Assembly: GCA_001795035.1 (NCBI GenBank)
Contig: MGMW01000023.1
Span: 1-25,980 of the forward strand
Direction of reading: 5' to 3'
From: Chloroflexi bacterium RBG_13_53_26
GTDB taxonomy: Bacteria; Chloroflexota; Dehalococcoidia; UBA2247; RBG-13-53-26
Length of the DNA stretch: 25,980 bases
In this document: positions 8,081 through 15,825 of the stretch, one piece after another
How positions within the stretch are numbered: position 1 is the stretch's first letter
How the letters are laid out: each line of letters begins with the position of its first letter
Made by a program: the position numbers and the translations under genes
The notes under the pieces: generated by a model
Told to the model about the DNA's origin: nothing
What the model saw: only the letters and a program-made list of their open reading frames with translations
Databases searched by the model: none

Positions 8081-8497
8081 CTATCCCCTGACATGGAAGA
8101 CTTCCCCCAGGAAGTCAATCACTCTTCCCTGCTTATCCGCCGCGGCATGCTTATCCTTCAGTTGCCCCAGCACCTGACCCACCTCACCGCCGTCGAACCA
8201 CACCCCGTGCCCCCGGGTGCAAACGTCTATCAGTACCTCCGATGCAGAGCCAATGGTCACCTTCTTCATCTTCTTTCTGCATATCGGGCAGCGCCTCGCC
8301 TTTTCGGCAACCCTCTTCTCTGGCAAAGCCACTATCTCACTCACTGTCAGCGACCCGCCTTCAAGACCCAGGCGTTCCGTTAGCAGGGCCAGCTCGCCCG
8401 CATCAAACCAGACGCCGTAGCACTTCGTGCAATAGTCCAGCTCAATCCTCTGGTATTCGACTACAACAACCACACCCTTACATGCCGGACAATCCAC
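8081..8497 (-). CDS. tandem zf-TFIIB zinc-finger protein
   Basis: A 138-residue protein with two zf-TFIIB units. The first has Cys3/Cys6 and Cys23/Cys26, followed by YGVWFDAGEL. The second has Cys70/Cys73 and Cys93 with His97, followed by HGVWFDGGEV; there the last Cys-x2-Cys pair is replaced by Cys-x3-His. No membrane segment is present. Function is unknown; the family often accompanies membrane or stress proteins. The start is GTG 8497 with GAGGTG about eight nt upstream. It is the first gene of the zf-TFIIB - lemA - htpX operon, behind the promoter at 8546-8574. Confidence 0.82.
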   Translation of the reverse strand: MDCPACKGVVVVVEYQRIELDYCTKCYGVWFDAGELALLTERLGLEGGSLTVSEIVALPEKRVAEKARRCPICRKKMKKVTIGSASEVLIDVCTRGHGVWFDGGEVGQVLGQLKDKHAAADKQGRVIDFLGEVFHVRG

Positions 8498-8545
8498 AGC
8501 TTCCCACCTCAGATCCTATAGCCTGGTTGATTTATTTAACATGGA

Positions 8546-8574
8546 AGTATAGACCACTTCACAAATTCCAGCAA
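8546..8574 (-). promoter_or_regulatory. sigma-70-type promoter of the zf-TFIIB - lemA - htpX operon
   Basis: On the minus strand, TTGCTG (-35, 8569-8574) and TATACT (-10, 8546-8551; five of six consensus bases) are exactly 17 nt apart. Transcription would begin near 8538, leaving a leader of about 40 nt before the GTG at 8497. No operator-like palindrome is evident around it. Confidence 0.62.
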
Positions 8575-8628
8575 TACAACCCCCCAAACGACACCAGGTC
8601 TTTTGAGGAACTTCCTTCGTGGGAAATC

Positions 8629-8873
8629 TCAACGGGGTAGGGGGCTGGTCACGTGGGAGGGGTCTGAGAGTGGTCTTGACTCAAGCCAACTGATCCCCAA
8701 GAGAACATGGCGGTCGCCGATCTCAACGGCGATCTTGCGAATCCCTTGGCCATAGCAGTCTGGGCCTAGCGCCCAAGCGCAACGCCTCCAATTCTGACCG
8801 CCTGCCTGCCATCTATGCCCACGACCATCCTTGCCAGCCGTTTGTCACCCATGTCAAAATGCAGTCGCGGTAC
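8629..8873 (-). pseudogene. possible decayed gene remnant, unidentified, frameshifted
   Basis: The 401-nt gap 8498-8898 holds the promoter above and this stretch. On the minus strand from 8873, one frame reads RLHFDMGDKRLARMVVGIDG and continues to a TAG. Shifting frame near the TAG extends it with GPDCYGQGIRKIAVEIGDRH and a further run to a TGA at 8629. The two halves join at a shared Ala-Leu-Gly and read like one polypeptide of about 80 residues with one frameshift. There is no start codon with a ribosome site. Family not recognised. It could also be chance in GC-rich DNA. Confidence 0.3.
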
Positions 8874-8898
8874 TTAGACAAGTGGGAAAGAGGTAGCT

Positions 8899-9804
8899 AT
8901 GGATGTAAAGAAAACCCGAGCCAAGCACAATTGCATGAAGTGCAAGTTCGTGCCATGCATCAATCTCTATCGTGAAGTCAAGAACGGTGAGGGTGGGGAA
9001 CTCCACCTTTACGAGTCAACAGTCAAGAACAGAATCCACACTCCATGTGAATTCGGCATACTGATTGAGTGTCTCTGCCAGTTATCAGTGCCAATTTCGG
9101 AGGCGCTATCCTTCGAAATGTACAACCAATGCATAAGAGATTTGAGAACAGTTTCCTTCTTGGTGCTCACTGGCCACTATAGAAACGCAATGCAAATCAT
9201 GAGGCCGGTAATAGAAAACTTCCTGTGCGGGCTATACTGGGACAAGAAACTTTCAGAGTGCCCCGACGAGGAAACTCAACAAGCCGTAGTCGAGGAGTAT
9301 GAGAAGTTCAAGAAACAGGACAAGTACTTGGTGCCATACGAGGATAGAATAGTAGCCTTTCCTAGCGATGAGCAGAAAAGGAAGAAGGAGTACCTTGATC
9401 ACGATTTCCTAACGGCATGGCTACTTCACAAAGGGGTGATAAATAGAAAAAACAAATCAGAGTTAGAGAAAAGGATCGGCACACTAAATAGATTCATGCA
9501 CCCCGCTTACAAGACAACAGACTTCGCCAGAGCCAAGTGCACATCCTGCCCCTCATGTGTAGCTCTTGACGAGGCAGAGTACACAAGATGCATCAAGCTC
9601 TTCCAGGACACAACCACCCTCCTATTGTCTACATTTCACGAGTACATAGTTGCATTCTGGCCTGAGAAGCTAAAGGATCCCGGTGTAAGGGAAGCCCTCG
9701 ACATGATCCAAGACATATATCGACTGGAGACTGAGATAGAACGGCAACTCGTTTTCTCAACACATCTCAAAGAGTTCATTGGGAGCCTGGAGAACAGCCG
9801 TTGA
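8899..9804 (+). CDS. unrecognised cysteine-containing helical protein
   Basis: A 301-residue soluble protein of no family I can name. It begins with a Cys cluster (Cys12, Cys15, Cys20) that may bind metal. A long mostly helical region follows, including RDLRTVSFLVLTGHYRNAMQ and MRPVIENFL, which loosely recalls HEPN- or AbiV-like helical bundles (weak inference). Near residue 200 come LNRFMHPAYK and a second cluster, CTSCPSC. The C-terminus is charged and helical. The start is ATG 8899 with GAGGT about five nt upstream. It is on the opposite strand to its flanks and looks more AT-rich than they are by eye, suggesting an acquired island. It leads a two-gene unit with the gene at 9838. Confidence 0.75.
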   Translation: MDVKKTRAKHNCMKCKFVPCINLYREVKNGEGGELHLYESTVKNRIHTPCEFGILIECLCQLSVPISEALSFEMYNQCIRDLRTVSFLVLTGHYRNAMQIMRPVIENFLCGLYWDKKLSECPDEETQQAVVEEYEKFKKQDKYLVPYEDRIVAFPSDEQKRKKEYLDHDFLTAWLLHKGVINRKNKSELEKRIGTLNRFMHPAYKTTDFARAKCTSCPSCVALDEAEYTRCIKLFQDTTTLLLSTFHEYIVAFWPEKLKDPGVREALDMIQDIYRLETEIERQLVFSTHLKEFIGSLENSR

Positions 9805-9837
9805 CGCTTTTCATACCAGAAAAGGAGGTGCATAACA

Positions 9838-10167
9838 ATGACTTGCCCGATTTGCTCCGTTTCTCGTCTCCCTAATGACGTTTCCATGGTCGAAAAGCGC
9901 GGGAAAAGAGTGATCCTACAGGGAGAGATTCACGCTATCGTCGCACCTGGTCAAGCCCACTATCCTCCGTTTGCAAACTACTTCACAGTTTCACTTTATC
10001 CTGGCAAATTTCGCAAAGGCCGAGTCAAATACCTCAAATTCAAAACACAAGACGAAGTGGACAAGTGGGGTTTCGCCGCAGGCCGACTAATAAGATGTGA
10101 TGGGTGTCTCCACGAGACAGATGGAAAAGAAGTAGTCTTTGACGTGACAGGAGTAGTCTCACTTTAG
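9838..10167 (+). CDS. unrecognised small beta-rich protein with CxxC ends
   Basis: A 109-residue protein, not recognised. It starts MTCPICSVSR (Cys3, Cys6) and has a second pair in IRCDGCLHE, so one four-cysteine zinc site is possible. Between them lie alternating hydrophobic beta-type segments (RVILQGEIHAIV, YFTVSLYPG, and VVFDVTGVVSL at the end) that would suit a small OB-like barrel; this is inference only. A strong ribosome site, AGGAGGTG, stands about nine nt before ATG 9838. The gene lies 33 nt after its upstream partner and is probably co-transcribed with it. No terminator with a T-run follows. Confidence 0.7.
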   Translation: MTCPICSVSRLPNDVSMVEKRGKRVILQGEIHAIVAPGQAHYPPFANYFTVSLYPGKFRKGRVKYLKFKTQDEVDKWGFAAGRLIRCDGCLHETDGKEVVFDVTGVVSL

Positions 10168-10341
10168 CAGAGGTCAGGCGGCCATGACTCACGATCAATG
10201 CCCCGCTGGGAAATCGTCTGCGGGCTGTTACCAGCTGCCGAGCGGCGGCTTTGCTACCAAGTATCCCTATAGGCCAATCAGCTTTCATCCCCATCCCCAC
10301 ATCACCCAACCTCGCGCTTGGCTTCCGCTGGTGCCTCCATA

Positions 10342-10358
10342 GGCAGGCTCAGCCTGCC
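10342..10358. repeat. perfect hairpin between convergent genes
   Basis: GGCAGGC-TCA-GCCTGCC forms a perfect 7-bp GC-rich stem with a 3-nt loop. It sits in the 260-nt gap between the ends of the plus-strand gene (10167) and comEC (10428), where a bidirectional terminator would be expected. No T-tract follows on either strand, so a terminator role is only possible. Nothing else coding was found in the gap. Confidence 0.4.
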
Positions 10359-10427
10359 GCTGGGGCGCCTTCATTTCCCCGGAAGTGTGAAAAGGGAAAC
10401 GATTGTTCACAGTACTGCCAGGAAACG

Positions 10428-12815
10428 CTACCCTGATCTTGCTACCTCCACCCAGAGCTTCTCTCCATCAGTGGTGAAGCTAATCGTCCCGTTCTCATCT
10501 GTCCGATAAACCTCCACTCCATCCAATCTGTCCAGCGTCTCATCGCTGGGATGCCCAAAATCGTTGTTCTCACCCACAGAAATGACCGCGACCTGCGGGC
10601 CGACCGCCGCTATGAACTGGGAAGACGTTGACTTGGCGCTACCGTGATGAGCCACCTTGAGCACTGTGCTATTCAGCTCACACCATTGGTCACTGCAGAG
10701 AATCTCCATCTCTGCCTGCTCCTCGATATCACCGGTGAAAAGGAAGCTCACCTCTCCCCAGACAAGTCGTAGCACTACCGAATTGTTATTAGTGTCTGAT
10801 CCAGTGCCTTCCAGCAGATTTGCCCGGGGCCAGATTACCTCTATCACCATCCCATCACCAAGCTCAATCTGCTGACCTGCTTCTGCTACGGTCCGCTCGA
10901 TGTTCTTCTGGTCTATAAGCTCCAGCCACGCGTCATAGGCAGGCGTATTCTCTAAAAGACCTGTCTCTAACACCTGCTCCACTTCGTACCGTCGCAATAC
11001 CTCCACCAACCCCGTGACATGATCGTCATCAGAATGAGTCAGCACCACAAGATCAAGGCTTTTGTCCCAGAAAGGTAGCTTCTTCCCCAATTCAAGACAT
11101 ACTCCGCCAATGTCAGGGCCACCATCGATCAGTATCTGCTGACCCGCCGGCGTCTCGATCAGAATGGCGTCTCCCTCACCTACATCAAAGAAGCTGACCT
11201 CAAGCCGCTCGCCAGGCGCGGACAGAACAGCTACCCACACCAGAGAGGTAGACACCACAAGCAGCCCCACAGCCCATTTCTTGGGAAGTCTGTGAGTGAG
11301 CTCAGCCAGCACACTCAGCCATGTCCGTCCATAACCGCCCAACCTTGAGAAGGCCGCGGCCACCTGCTTCCGCGAAATAATCATGGCTAGCACCACATAA
11401 TACCCCCAAACCCATCCCACATGTATTGCACCAACCGAAAGCGACCCAAATCCCACAGAGCCGAAGCCGTCGACCACTTCAATCATACAGCTGAGGAAAA
11501 ACCAGGCTGACCACCCCACAAACCAGGCCAATATGGGAGCGAAAAGACCCAGCAATGCGGTTATAGCTGTCAACAGGAGTGCACCGGGCATAAAGAGTGA
11601 AACAAGAAGGGTGGCAGGCAGAGCGAACAGGGAAACAGATCCAAAGTAATAGACGGTCAGTGGCAATGTAGCCACGATGGCCGCCAAACTGAGAGCAGTG
11701 GCATCTATAACTGGCCTCAAAGCCGATGAACCCGCGTCGGGTTCTCTTGCCATAACCCTTCTTCCCCACTGCCGAAACGCAGGGTAAAGCAATACCAGCC
11801 CCGCCACTGCCACAAAGCTTAGTTGGAAGGACACATCCCACAAAACAGAAGGGCTGACGCCCACCATTATCGCCGCTGCAAGCGTCAGGGACGGCATAGC
11901 GCTGCCCGGCCTGCCCAACCACAGGGAGACCAGAAACAGGCTGAACATAATGGCTGCCCGAAATACCGGCGGCTGCATGCCGGTGAGCAAAGCGTAGAAC
12001 CAGACGCTGGCCAGACCTAGCAGAATGTATGTTGGCCGACGCCTGCCAAAAAGCCAGGCTGCACCGACGAAAACCATGCCGCCGATGATCGCTATGTTGA
12101 ATCCCGAAATAGCCAGAAGATGGGTCGTCCCCGTTTGATAGAAGTCACTCCTGAGCGAATCAGGGATATGGCTGCGAATGCCGAGCAGAAGTGCTTCGCC
12201 CAGCGATGCCTGTGGTTCAGCTAAGGCGGACGAAAGAGACTGAGCCAAGCGATTCCTCAGACTGGGAATCCAACCGCTGTCGAGGTAGTTTATCTCTTCC
12301 GGATAAGCCAGAATGGAGCAAAAGCCCTGACGGTCAAGATAAACCCTGTATTCGGAGTTCTTAACCTCTGATAGCGATCTGAGTTCTCCCCTGACTTCAA
12401 GCAACTCACCTAGACTGTAAGCAGGCAGAATCGTGGTCTCGATCAGCACCTTGCCTGAAACCTCTTGCCACTCATCACCCACCCATATTTCCTGAGCAGA
12501 GAAGGTGAGCTTCGTCACACCGTCAGCAAACTCAGGGTCCTTGACCACTTCGCCTCTCATCTCTACCGTTCCCCGATTGCTGAAAGCCTCAAGCGTCGGC
12601 TCATTAGCTCGCCAGTGGTAGCAGCCAATACCTCCCAGGAGGACAATAAGGCATAATCCTCCCCAGAGGGCCAGGCCCTTGCTCCGCCATATCACAGCAA
12701 CCAGCAAAACAAGGAGGAATACTGAAAGGAGTAGAAAATAATGGAGAGGTAATAGAGTCAGCCAGCCAAGATAGATGCCGAGGATCCAGGAAATACTAAG
12801 GGAGACTGGCTTCAC
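10428..12815 (-). CDS. comEC: ComEC/Rec2 DNA-uptake channel protein
   Basis: An inner-membrane protein forming the channel for single-stranded DNA uptake during transformation. At 795 residues it is full length. N-terminal membrane helices precede a soluble OB-like DUF4131-type region (about 80-180). The Competence domain with about ten helices covers roughly 200-525 and contains HLLAISGFNIAIIGG. The C-terminal metallo-beta-lactamase-like domain (about 538-790) begins FFDVGEGDAILIE, with LTHSDDDHVTGL at 592-603, FTGDIE near 693 and VAHHGS near 721, so the metal-binding residues of ComEC nuclease-like domains are kept. The start is GTG 12815, with GAGGAA about nine nt upstream. It lies 105 nt after comEA and is probably in the same unit. 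The pilus machinery is not in this window. Confidence 0.93.
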   Translation of the reverse strand: MKPVSLSISWILGIYLGWLTLLPLHYFLLLSVFLLVLLVAVIWRSKGLALWGGLCLIVLLGGIGCYHWRANEPTLEAFSNRGTVEMRGEVVKDPEFADGVTKLTFSAQEIWVGDEWQEVSGKVLIETTILPAYSLGELLEVRGELRSLSEVKNSEYRVYLDRQGFCSILAYPEEINYLDSGWIPSLRNRLAQSLSSALAEPQASLGEALLLGIRSHIPDSLRSDFYQTGTTHLLAISGFNIAIIGGMVFVGAAWLFGRRRPTYILLGLASVWFYALLTGMQPPVFRAAIMFSLFLVSLWLGRPGSAMPSLTLAAAIMVGVSPSVLWDVSFQLSFVAVAGLVLLYPAFRQWGRRVMAREPDAGSSALRPVIDATALSLAAIVATLPLTVYYFGSVSLFALPATLLVSLFMPGALLLTAITALLGLFAPILAWFVGWSAWFFLSCMIEVVDGFGSVGFGSLSVGAIHVGWVWGYYVVLAMIISRKQVAAAFSRLGGYGRTWLSVLAELTHRLPKKWAVGLLVVSTSLVWVAVLSAPGERLEVSFFDVGEGDAILIETPAGQQILIDGGPDIGGVCLELGKKLPFWDKSLDLVVLTHSDDDHVTGLVEVLRRYEVEQVLETGLLENTPAYDAWLELIDQKNIERTVAEAGQQIELGDGMVIEVIWPRANLLEGTGSDTNNNSVVLRLVWGEVSFLFTGDIEEQAEMEILCSDQWCELNSTVLKVAHHGSAKSTSSQFIAAVGPQVAVISVGENNDFGHPSDETLDRLDGVEVYRTDENGTISFTTDGEKLWVEVARSG

Positions 12816-12920
12816 TGGACATGTTCCTCAGGCTGCTGTAGAAGTCTCTCACTGGATATTGAACCCTGTACCCCGACTCCTTAGTCCCACTTGGTGTCAA
12901 CCCAAGGACAAGTCCTCAGT

Positions 12921-13460
12921 TCAGTCCACAAGACTGATTTGGTCCCTTATTCCCTCCAGGGTCTTGGGGCCAATGCCTGGCACATTGATCAATTCGTCGA
13001 CAGTTCGAAAGAATCCGTTTTCGTTTCGATAGTCAACGATAGCTTGAGCTTTCACGGGCCCAATGCCGCTCAGCGTCTCCAGTTCCTGTGCTGAAGCAGT
13101 ATTGATATTGACCTTTGTATCCTGCGTATCCTGGGTTTGCCCAAACGGACTTTCATCAACAGGCACCACATACACCTTTACCCTGATTGGCTCCCCGGTG
13201 TCGCTTGCACCACCAGCCCTCTGCAACACATCTTCAAGACTGGTGTCCGGGCTGAAGGTATAGATGCCTTCGCTGGCCACCGAACCACTGAGGTATATCT
13301 CCATCGGTGGTGCTGGAGTGGATGAGGAGATGTCTATTTCAACGGGTCTGGCTCGAGAGGCGTGCCTGTAGATAAGCACTGCACTGCCGCTGAGCAAGGC
13401 TACGACCAGAAGGGCAACTACAAGCGGCCGCCATCTGTGGTAGCTCCCGCGCCGGCTCAT
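12921..13460 (-). CDS. comEA: ComEA-type DNA receptor with SLBB and helix-hairpin-helix domains
   Basis: A 179-residue membrane-anchored DNA-binding protein that captures incoming double-stranded DNA. One membrane segment (about 12-31) is followed by a short SLBB domain (about 52-102, YLSGSVASEGIY and LEDVLQRAGG). A Gln/Asp/Thr linker follows, then a double helix-hairpin-helix (about 117-176) with the ComEA motif VNINTASAQELETLSGIG and VPGIGPKTLEGIRD. The start ATG 13460 overlaps the TGA of the upstream synthetase gene as ATGA, so the two are translationally coupled. comEC follows after 105 nt, the normal neighbour. Confidence 0.93.
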   Translation of the reverse strand: MSRRGSYHRWRPLVVALLVVALLSGSAVLIYRHASRARPVEIDISSSTPAPPMEIYLSGSVASEGIYTFSPDTSLEDVLQRAGGASDTGEPIRVKVYVVPVDESPFGQTQDTQDTKVNINTASAQELETLSGIGPVKAQAIVDYRNENGFFRTVDELINVPGIGPKTLEGIRDQISLVD

Positions 13461-14164
13461 TTGGGCGCATCAGCTTCGAGCACTATCCTGGCATCAACTG
13501 CTATGGCCCCGTCCTTGTAGGCGAATACCGGGTTGAGGTCAAGCTCCTTTATCACTGGAGTCCGCTCCACAAAAGCCGAGACCTTCAATATCATATCCTC
13601 CAGGGCGGCAACATCCGACGGCGGCTGACCGCGGTATCCCTCAAGCACAGGGTAGCCTTTTATGTCCCGTATCATCTCTCTGGCATCCCTCTTGGCCAGG
13701 GGAACAATCCTGAAAGACACGTCCTTGAGAATCTCTACCAGTATCCCGCCAAGGCCAAACATGATCACCGGCCCAAACTGAGGGTCCTTGGACATTCCTA
13801 TGATTATCTCCACCCCCGGCTTGGCCATGGGCTGCACCGAGACACCATGAATAGTGGCCTTGGGTTCTTTCTGCTTCACAGAGGTCATGATTTCCCTGTA
13901 GGCCTTGCTTACCTGCGTGGCATTGGTCAGTCCCACCTTCACCCCGCCTATGTCACTTTTGTGGACAATATCGGGCGAGGCCACCTTGAGCACCACGGGA
14001 AACCCGAATTCCTTGCTCACGGCAACAGCCTCCTTAATGGATCTGGCCAGCTTTGCCTTAACCACGTTTATGCCTGCTTCCTCAATCACCTGCTTGGATT
14101 CGACCTCAGTGAGGAGCACCCTCTTTTCGCGTCTTGCGTTATCCAGAATGGCCTGTATACTCAT
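13457..14164 (-). CDS. acdB: ADP-forming acetyl/acyl-CoA synthetase, beta subunit (ATP-grasp)
   Basis: The beta subunit of NDP-forming acyl-CoA synthetase, which converts acyl-CoA, ADP and phosphate to acid, CoA and ATP by substrate-level phosphorylation. At 235 residues it is the usual size for a separate beta subunit. It consists of an ATP-grasp_5 domain: FPVVLKVASPDIVHKSDIGG carries the HKSD motif whose His68 matches the phosphate-accepting histidine known in archaeal beta subunits. VSVQPMAKPGVEIIIGM and FGPVIMFGLGGILVEI are family signatures, and the end has ELDLNPVFAY. The alpha subunit is not in this window. The start is ATG 14164 with AAGGAG six nt upstream. It is the first gene of a unit with comEA (ATGA overlap), a functionally unrelated partner. 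Confidence 0.88.
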   Translation of the reverse strand: MSIQAILDNARREKRVLLTEVESKQVIEEAGINVVKAKLARSIKEAVAVSKEFGFPVVLKVASPDIVHKSDIGGVKVGLTNATQVSKAYREIMTSVKQKEPKATIHGVSVQPMAKPGVEIIIGMSKDPQFGPVIMFGLGGILVEILKDVSFRIVPLAKRDAREMIRDIKGYPVLEGYRGQPPSDVAALEDMILKVSAFVERTPVIKELDLNPVFAYKDGAIAVDARIVLEADAPK

Positions 14165-14214
14165 TCGCTTCTCCTTCCCATGTTATTCGCTTCGGACAAG
14201 TCCTGTCGAAGGCT

Positions 14215-14243
14215 ATTATACGAATCGGGCTCCCGCGGAGCAA
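14215..14243 (-). promoter_or_regulatory. sigma-70-type promoter of the acdB - comEA - comEC unit
   Basis: On the minus strand, TTGCTC (-35, 14238-14243) and a perfect TATAAT (-10, 14215-14220) are 17 nt apart. The start would be near 14208, giving a 44-nt leader before ATG 14164. At the very 5' end of this leader a hairpin (14190-14211: CTTC/GAAG and GACA/TGTC with one bulged base) could protect the mRNA. The promoter lies just beyond the terminator of the upstream hydrogenase operon. Confidence 0.7.
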
Positions 14244-14252
14244 GTCAATGGG

Positions 14253-14302
14253 AACAAAAATAACCTGGTATCCCCAAAGCTCAAGAGCAAGGATACCAGG
14301 TT
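14253..14302 (-). terminator. rho-independent terminator of the hydrogenase operon
   Basis: A perfect 12-bp inverted repeat, AACCTGGTATCC (14262-14273) and GGATACCAGGTT (14291-14302), has a 17-nt loop. Read on the minus strand, the stem is followed directly by ATTTTTGTT, a T-rich tract. It lies 36 nt beyond the stop side of the hydrogenase large-subunit gene, so it closes that operon. Confidence 0.82.
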
Positions 14303-14338
14303 TCCTTCAATACCTTCATGTAAGTGAATGCTCTGGAT

Positions 14339-15802
14339 CTAGGGCCTCGACAGCGTGCGGATCACCCTGCCGTCTTTGTCCCTTATGTTTATCTCCAGCG
14401 GCATCTGGCCCGGCAGCGTGTGCGTGGCACAGGCAAGACAGGGGTCATAGGCCCTGAAAGCCATTTCCACCATGTTCAGCATGCCTTCCTTGACATCATG
14501 GCCCTTGACAAACGCAGCAGCGGCCTTCTTCACCGATAGACATATGGGCGCCGCATTGTGCTGCGTGGCCACAATCAGGTTGACCTTCGTGATCAGCCCG
14601 CGATCGTCAGTCTCATAGTGGTGGAGCAGTGTTCCCCGTGCCGCTTCCACGCAACCTATGCCCACTTTCTTCAGTTTCAGTTCCATGTTCCGTATGTCCT
14701 TACCCGTCAACTGAGGGTCTTTGGCAATCCTCTGCATGTCCTCTGCAGCCTGAAGCGCTTCGATCAGTCTCGCCCAGTGGAAAGCTAACGTATGATGACT
14801 CGGCCTTCCGCCCAGAGTGCCGAACATCTGCTCATACTCTTTCTGGGCCAGAGGAGTGGCCATTCCTTCCGCCGCATTCAATCTCGCCAGCGGGCCGACA
14901 CGGTACAGCGACGTGCCGTCTCCCTCGATCAAGCCGCTCCAGCCTACTTTCCTCAGATGGGTTAATCTGACATATGTCCATGGCTCCACCCACTCGCCCA
15001 TGTAGTCAACGTAGTCACGTGGGTCAAACAGGGCAGATTCCTTCCCTTGCGGATCGATCACCCTCAGCTTGCCCTCGTAGAAATTCGCTTTCTTGTCCTC
15101 GTCAACCATGCCCATGTAGTAGGTCTGCAGCCTGTAGGCATCGCTGAGCACTAGGTCAAGGTATTGCTTGTTATCCAGCACAACGTCCTTGAACAGCTTC
15201 AAGGCAAACTGGGCAAACTCAACAGTATCGTCTGCAGTCTCCCTGATCCATCTTCTCTCTTCCACAGTGATCCCCCTGGAAACTCCTCCAGGTAATCCGC
15301 CTTCTGGATGAGCTGGCTTGCTGGCAATGAGCTTGATAATATCCCGGCACCTTTTTCTTACGTTGATCACTTTGCCGCCGATCTCCAGCCCGACCTTGTT
15401 GATGACGCCAACAATGTTCCTCTCCGCAGGATCGCTGTCCGGCCCGACCACGAAGTCGGGGGCAGAGAGAAAGAAGAAGTGGATATAATGATCCTCCACA
15501 TAGAATGCGTTGTAGTGAAGCTGCCTTATCAGCTTGGCCGTCGGCGTTGGCTCAACACTGTAGAGGTCATCCAGTGCCTTAGTGGACGCCATGTTGTGCG
15601 GTGTAGGACAAACCCCACATACGTTGGATACTATTCTGGGCATCTCTTCGGCAGGCCTGCCCAGACAGAACCTCTCAAATCCCCTTAGCTCCACTACCTG
15701 CCAGTAGGCGTCTTTCACATCCCCTTTGTCATCCAGGAAAATCTCGATCTTCCCGTGCCCTTCAAGCCTGGTAATCGGGTTTATTGTCAGTTTGCTAACC
15801 AT
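14339..15802 (-). CDS. mvhA: [NiFe]-hydrogenase large subunit, group 3c (MvhA/VhuA type)
   Basis: The catalytic subunit that splits or forms H2 at the Ni-Fe centre. The N-terminus has TRLEGHGKIEIFLD, and the L1 ligand motif VCGVCPTPHN supplies Cys62 and Cys65. The C-terminal ligand motif DPCLACATH supplies Cys455 and Cys458 with His461. At 487 residues it is normal for MvhA. After His461 a 26-residue tail remains (beginning TLPGQMPLEI); in many [NiFe] enzymes a dedicated endopeptidase removes such a tail, and no such gene is in this window. The protein is cytoplasmic: no Tat signal is expected, and none is seen on the small subunit. The start is ATG 15802 with GAGGAG about nine nt upstream. 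It is the last gene of the operon, 23 nt after the small subunit. Confidence 0.93.
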   Translation of the reverse strand: MVSKLTINPITRLEGHGKIEIFLDDKGDVKDAYWQVVELRGFERFCLGRPAEEMPRIVSNVCGVCPTPHNMASTKALDDLYSVEPTPTAKLIRQLHYNAFYVEDHYIHFFFLSAPDFVVGPDSDPAERNIVGVINKVGLEIGGKVINVRKRCRDIIKLIASKPAHPEGGLPGGVSRGITVEERRWIRETADDTVEFAQFALKLFKDVVLDNKQYLDLVLSDAYRLQTYYMGMVDEDKKANFYEGKLRVIDPQGKESALFDPRDYVDYMGEWVEPWTYVRLTHLRKVGWSGLIEGDGTSLYRVGPLARLNAAEGMATPLAQKEYEQMFGTLGGRPSHHTLAFHWARLIEALQAAEDMQRIAKDPQLTGKDIRNMELKLKKVGIGCVEAARGTLLHHYETDDRGLITKVNLIVATQHNAAPICLSVKKAAAAFVKGHDVKEGMLNMVEMAFRAYDPCLACATHTLPGQMPLEINIRDKDGRVIRTLSRP

Positions 15803-15825
15803 ACTCCACTGCTCCTCAATCCTGT

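Noticed and set aside
7625..8383. 252-codon open frame on the plus strand
   Set aside because: It covers LemA and the zf-TFIIB gene antisense, ignoring their perfect ribosome site and motifs.
12885..12910. TTGACA on the minus strand between comEA and comEC as a promoter
   Set aside because: No acceptable -10 hexamer occurs 16-18 nt downstream, so comEC more likely depends on the upstream promoter.
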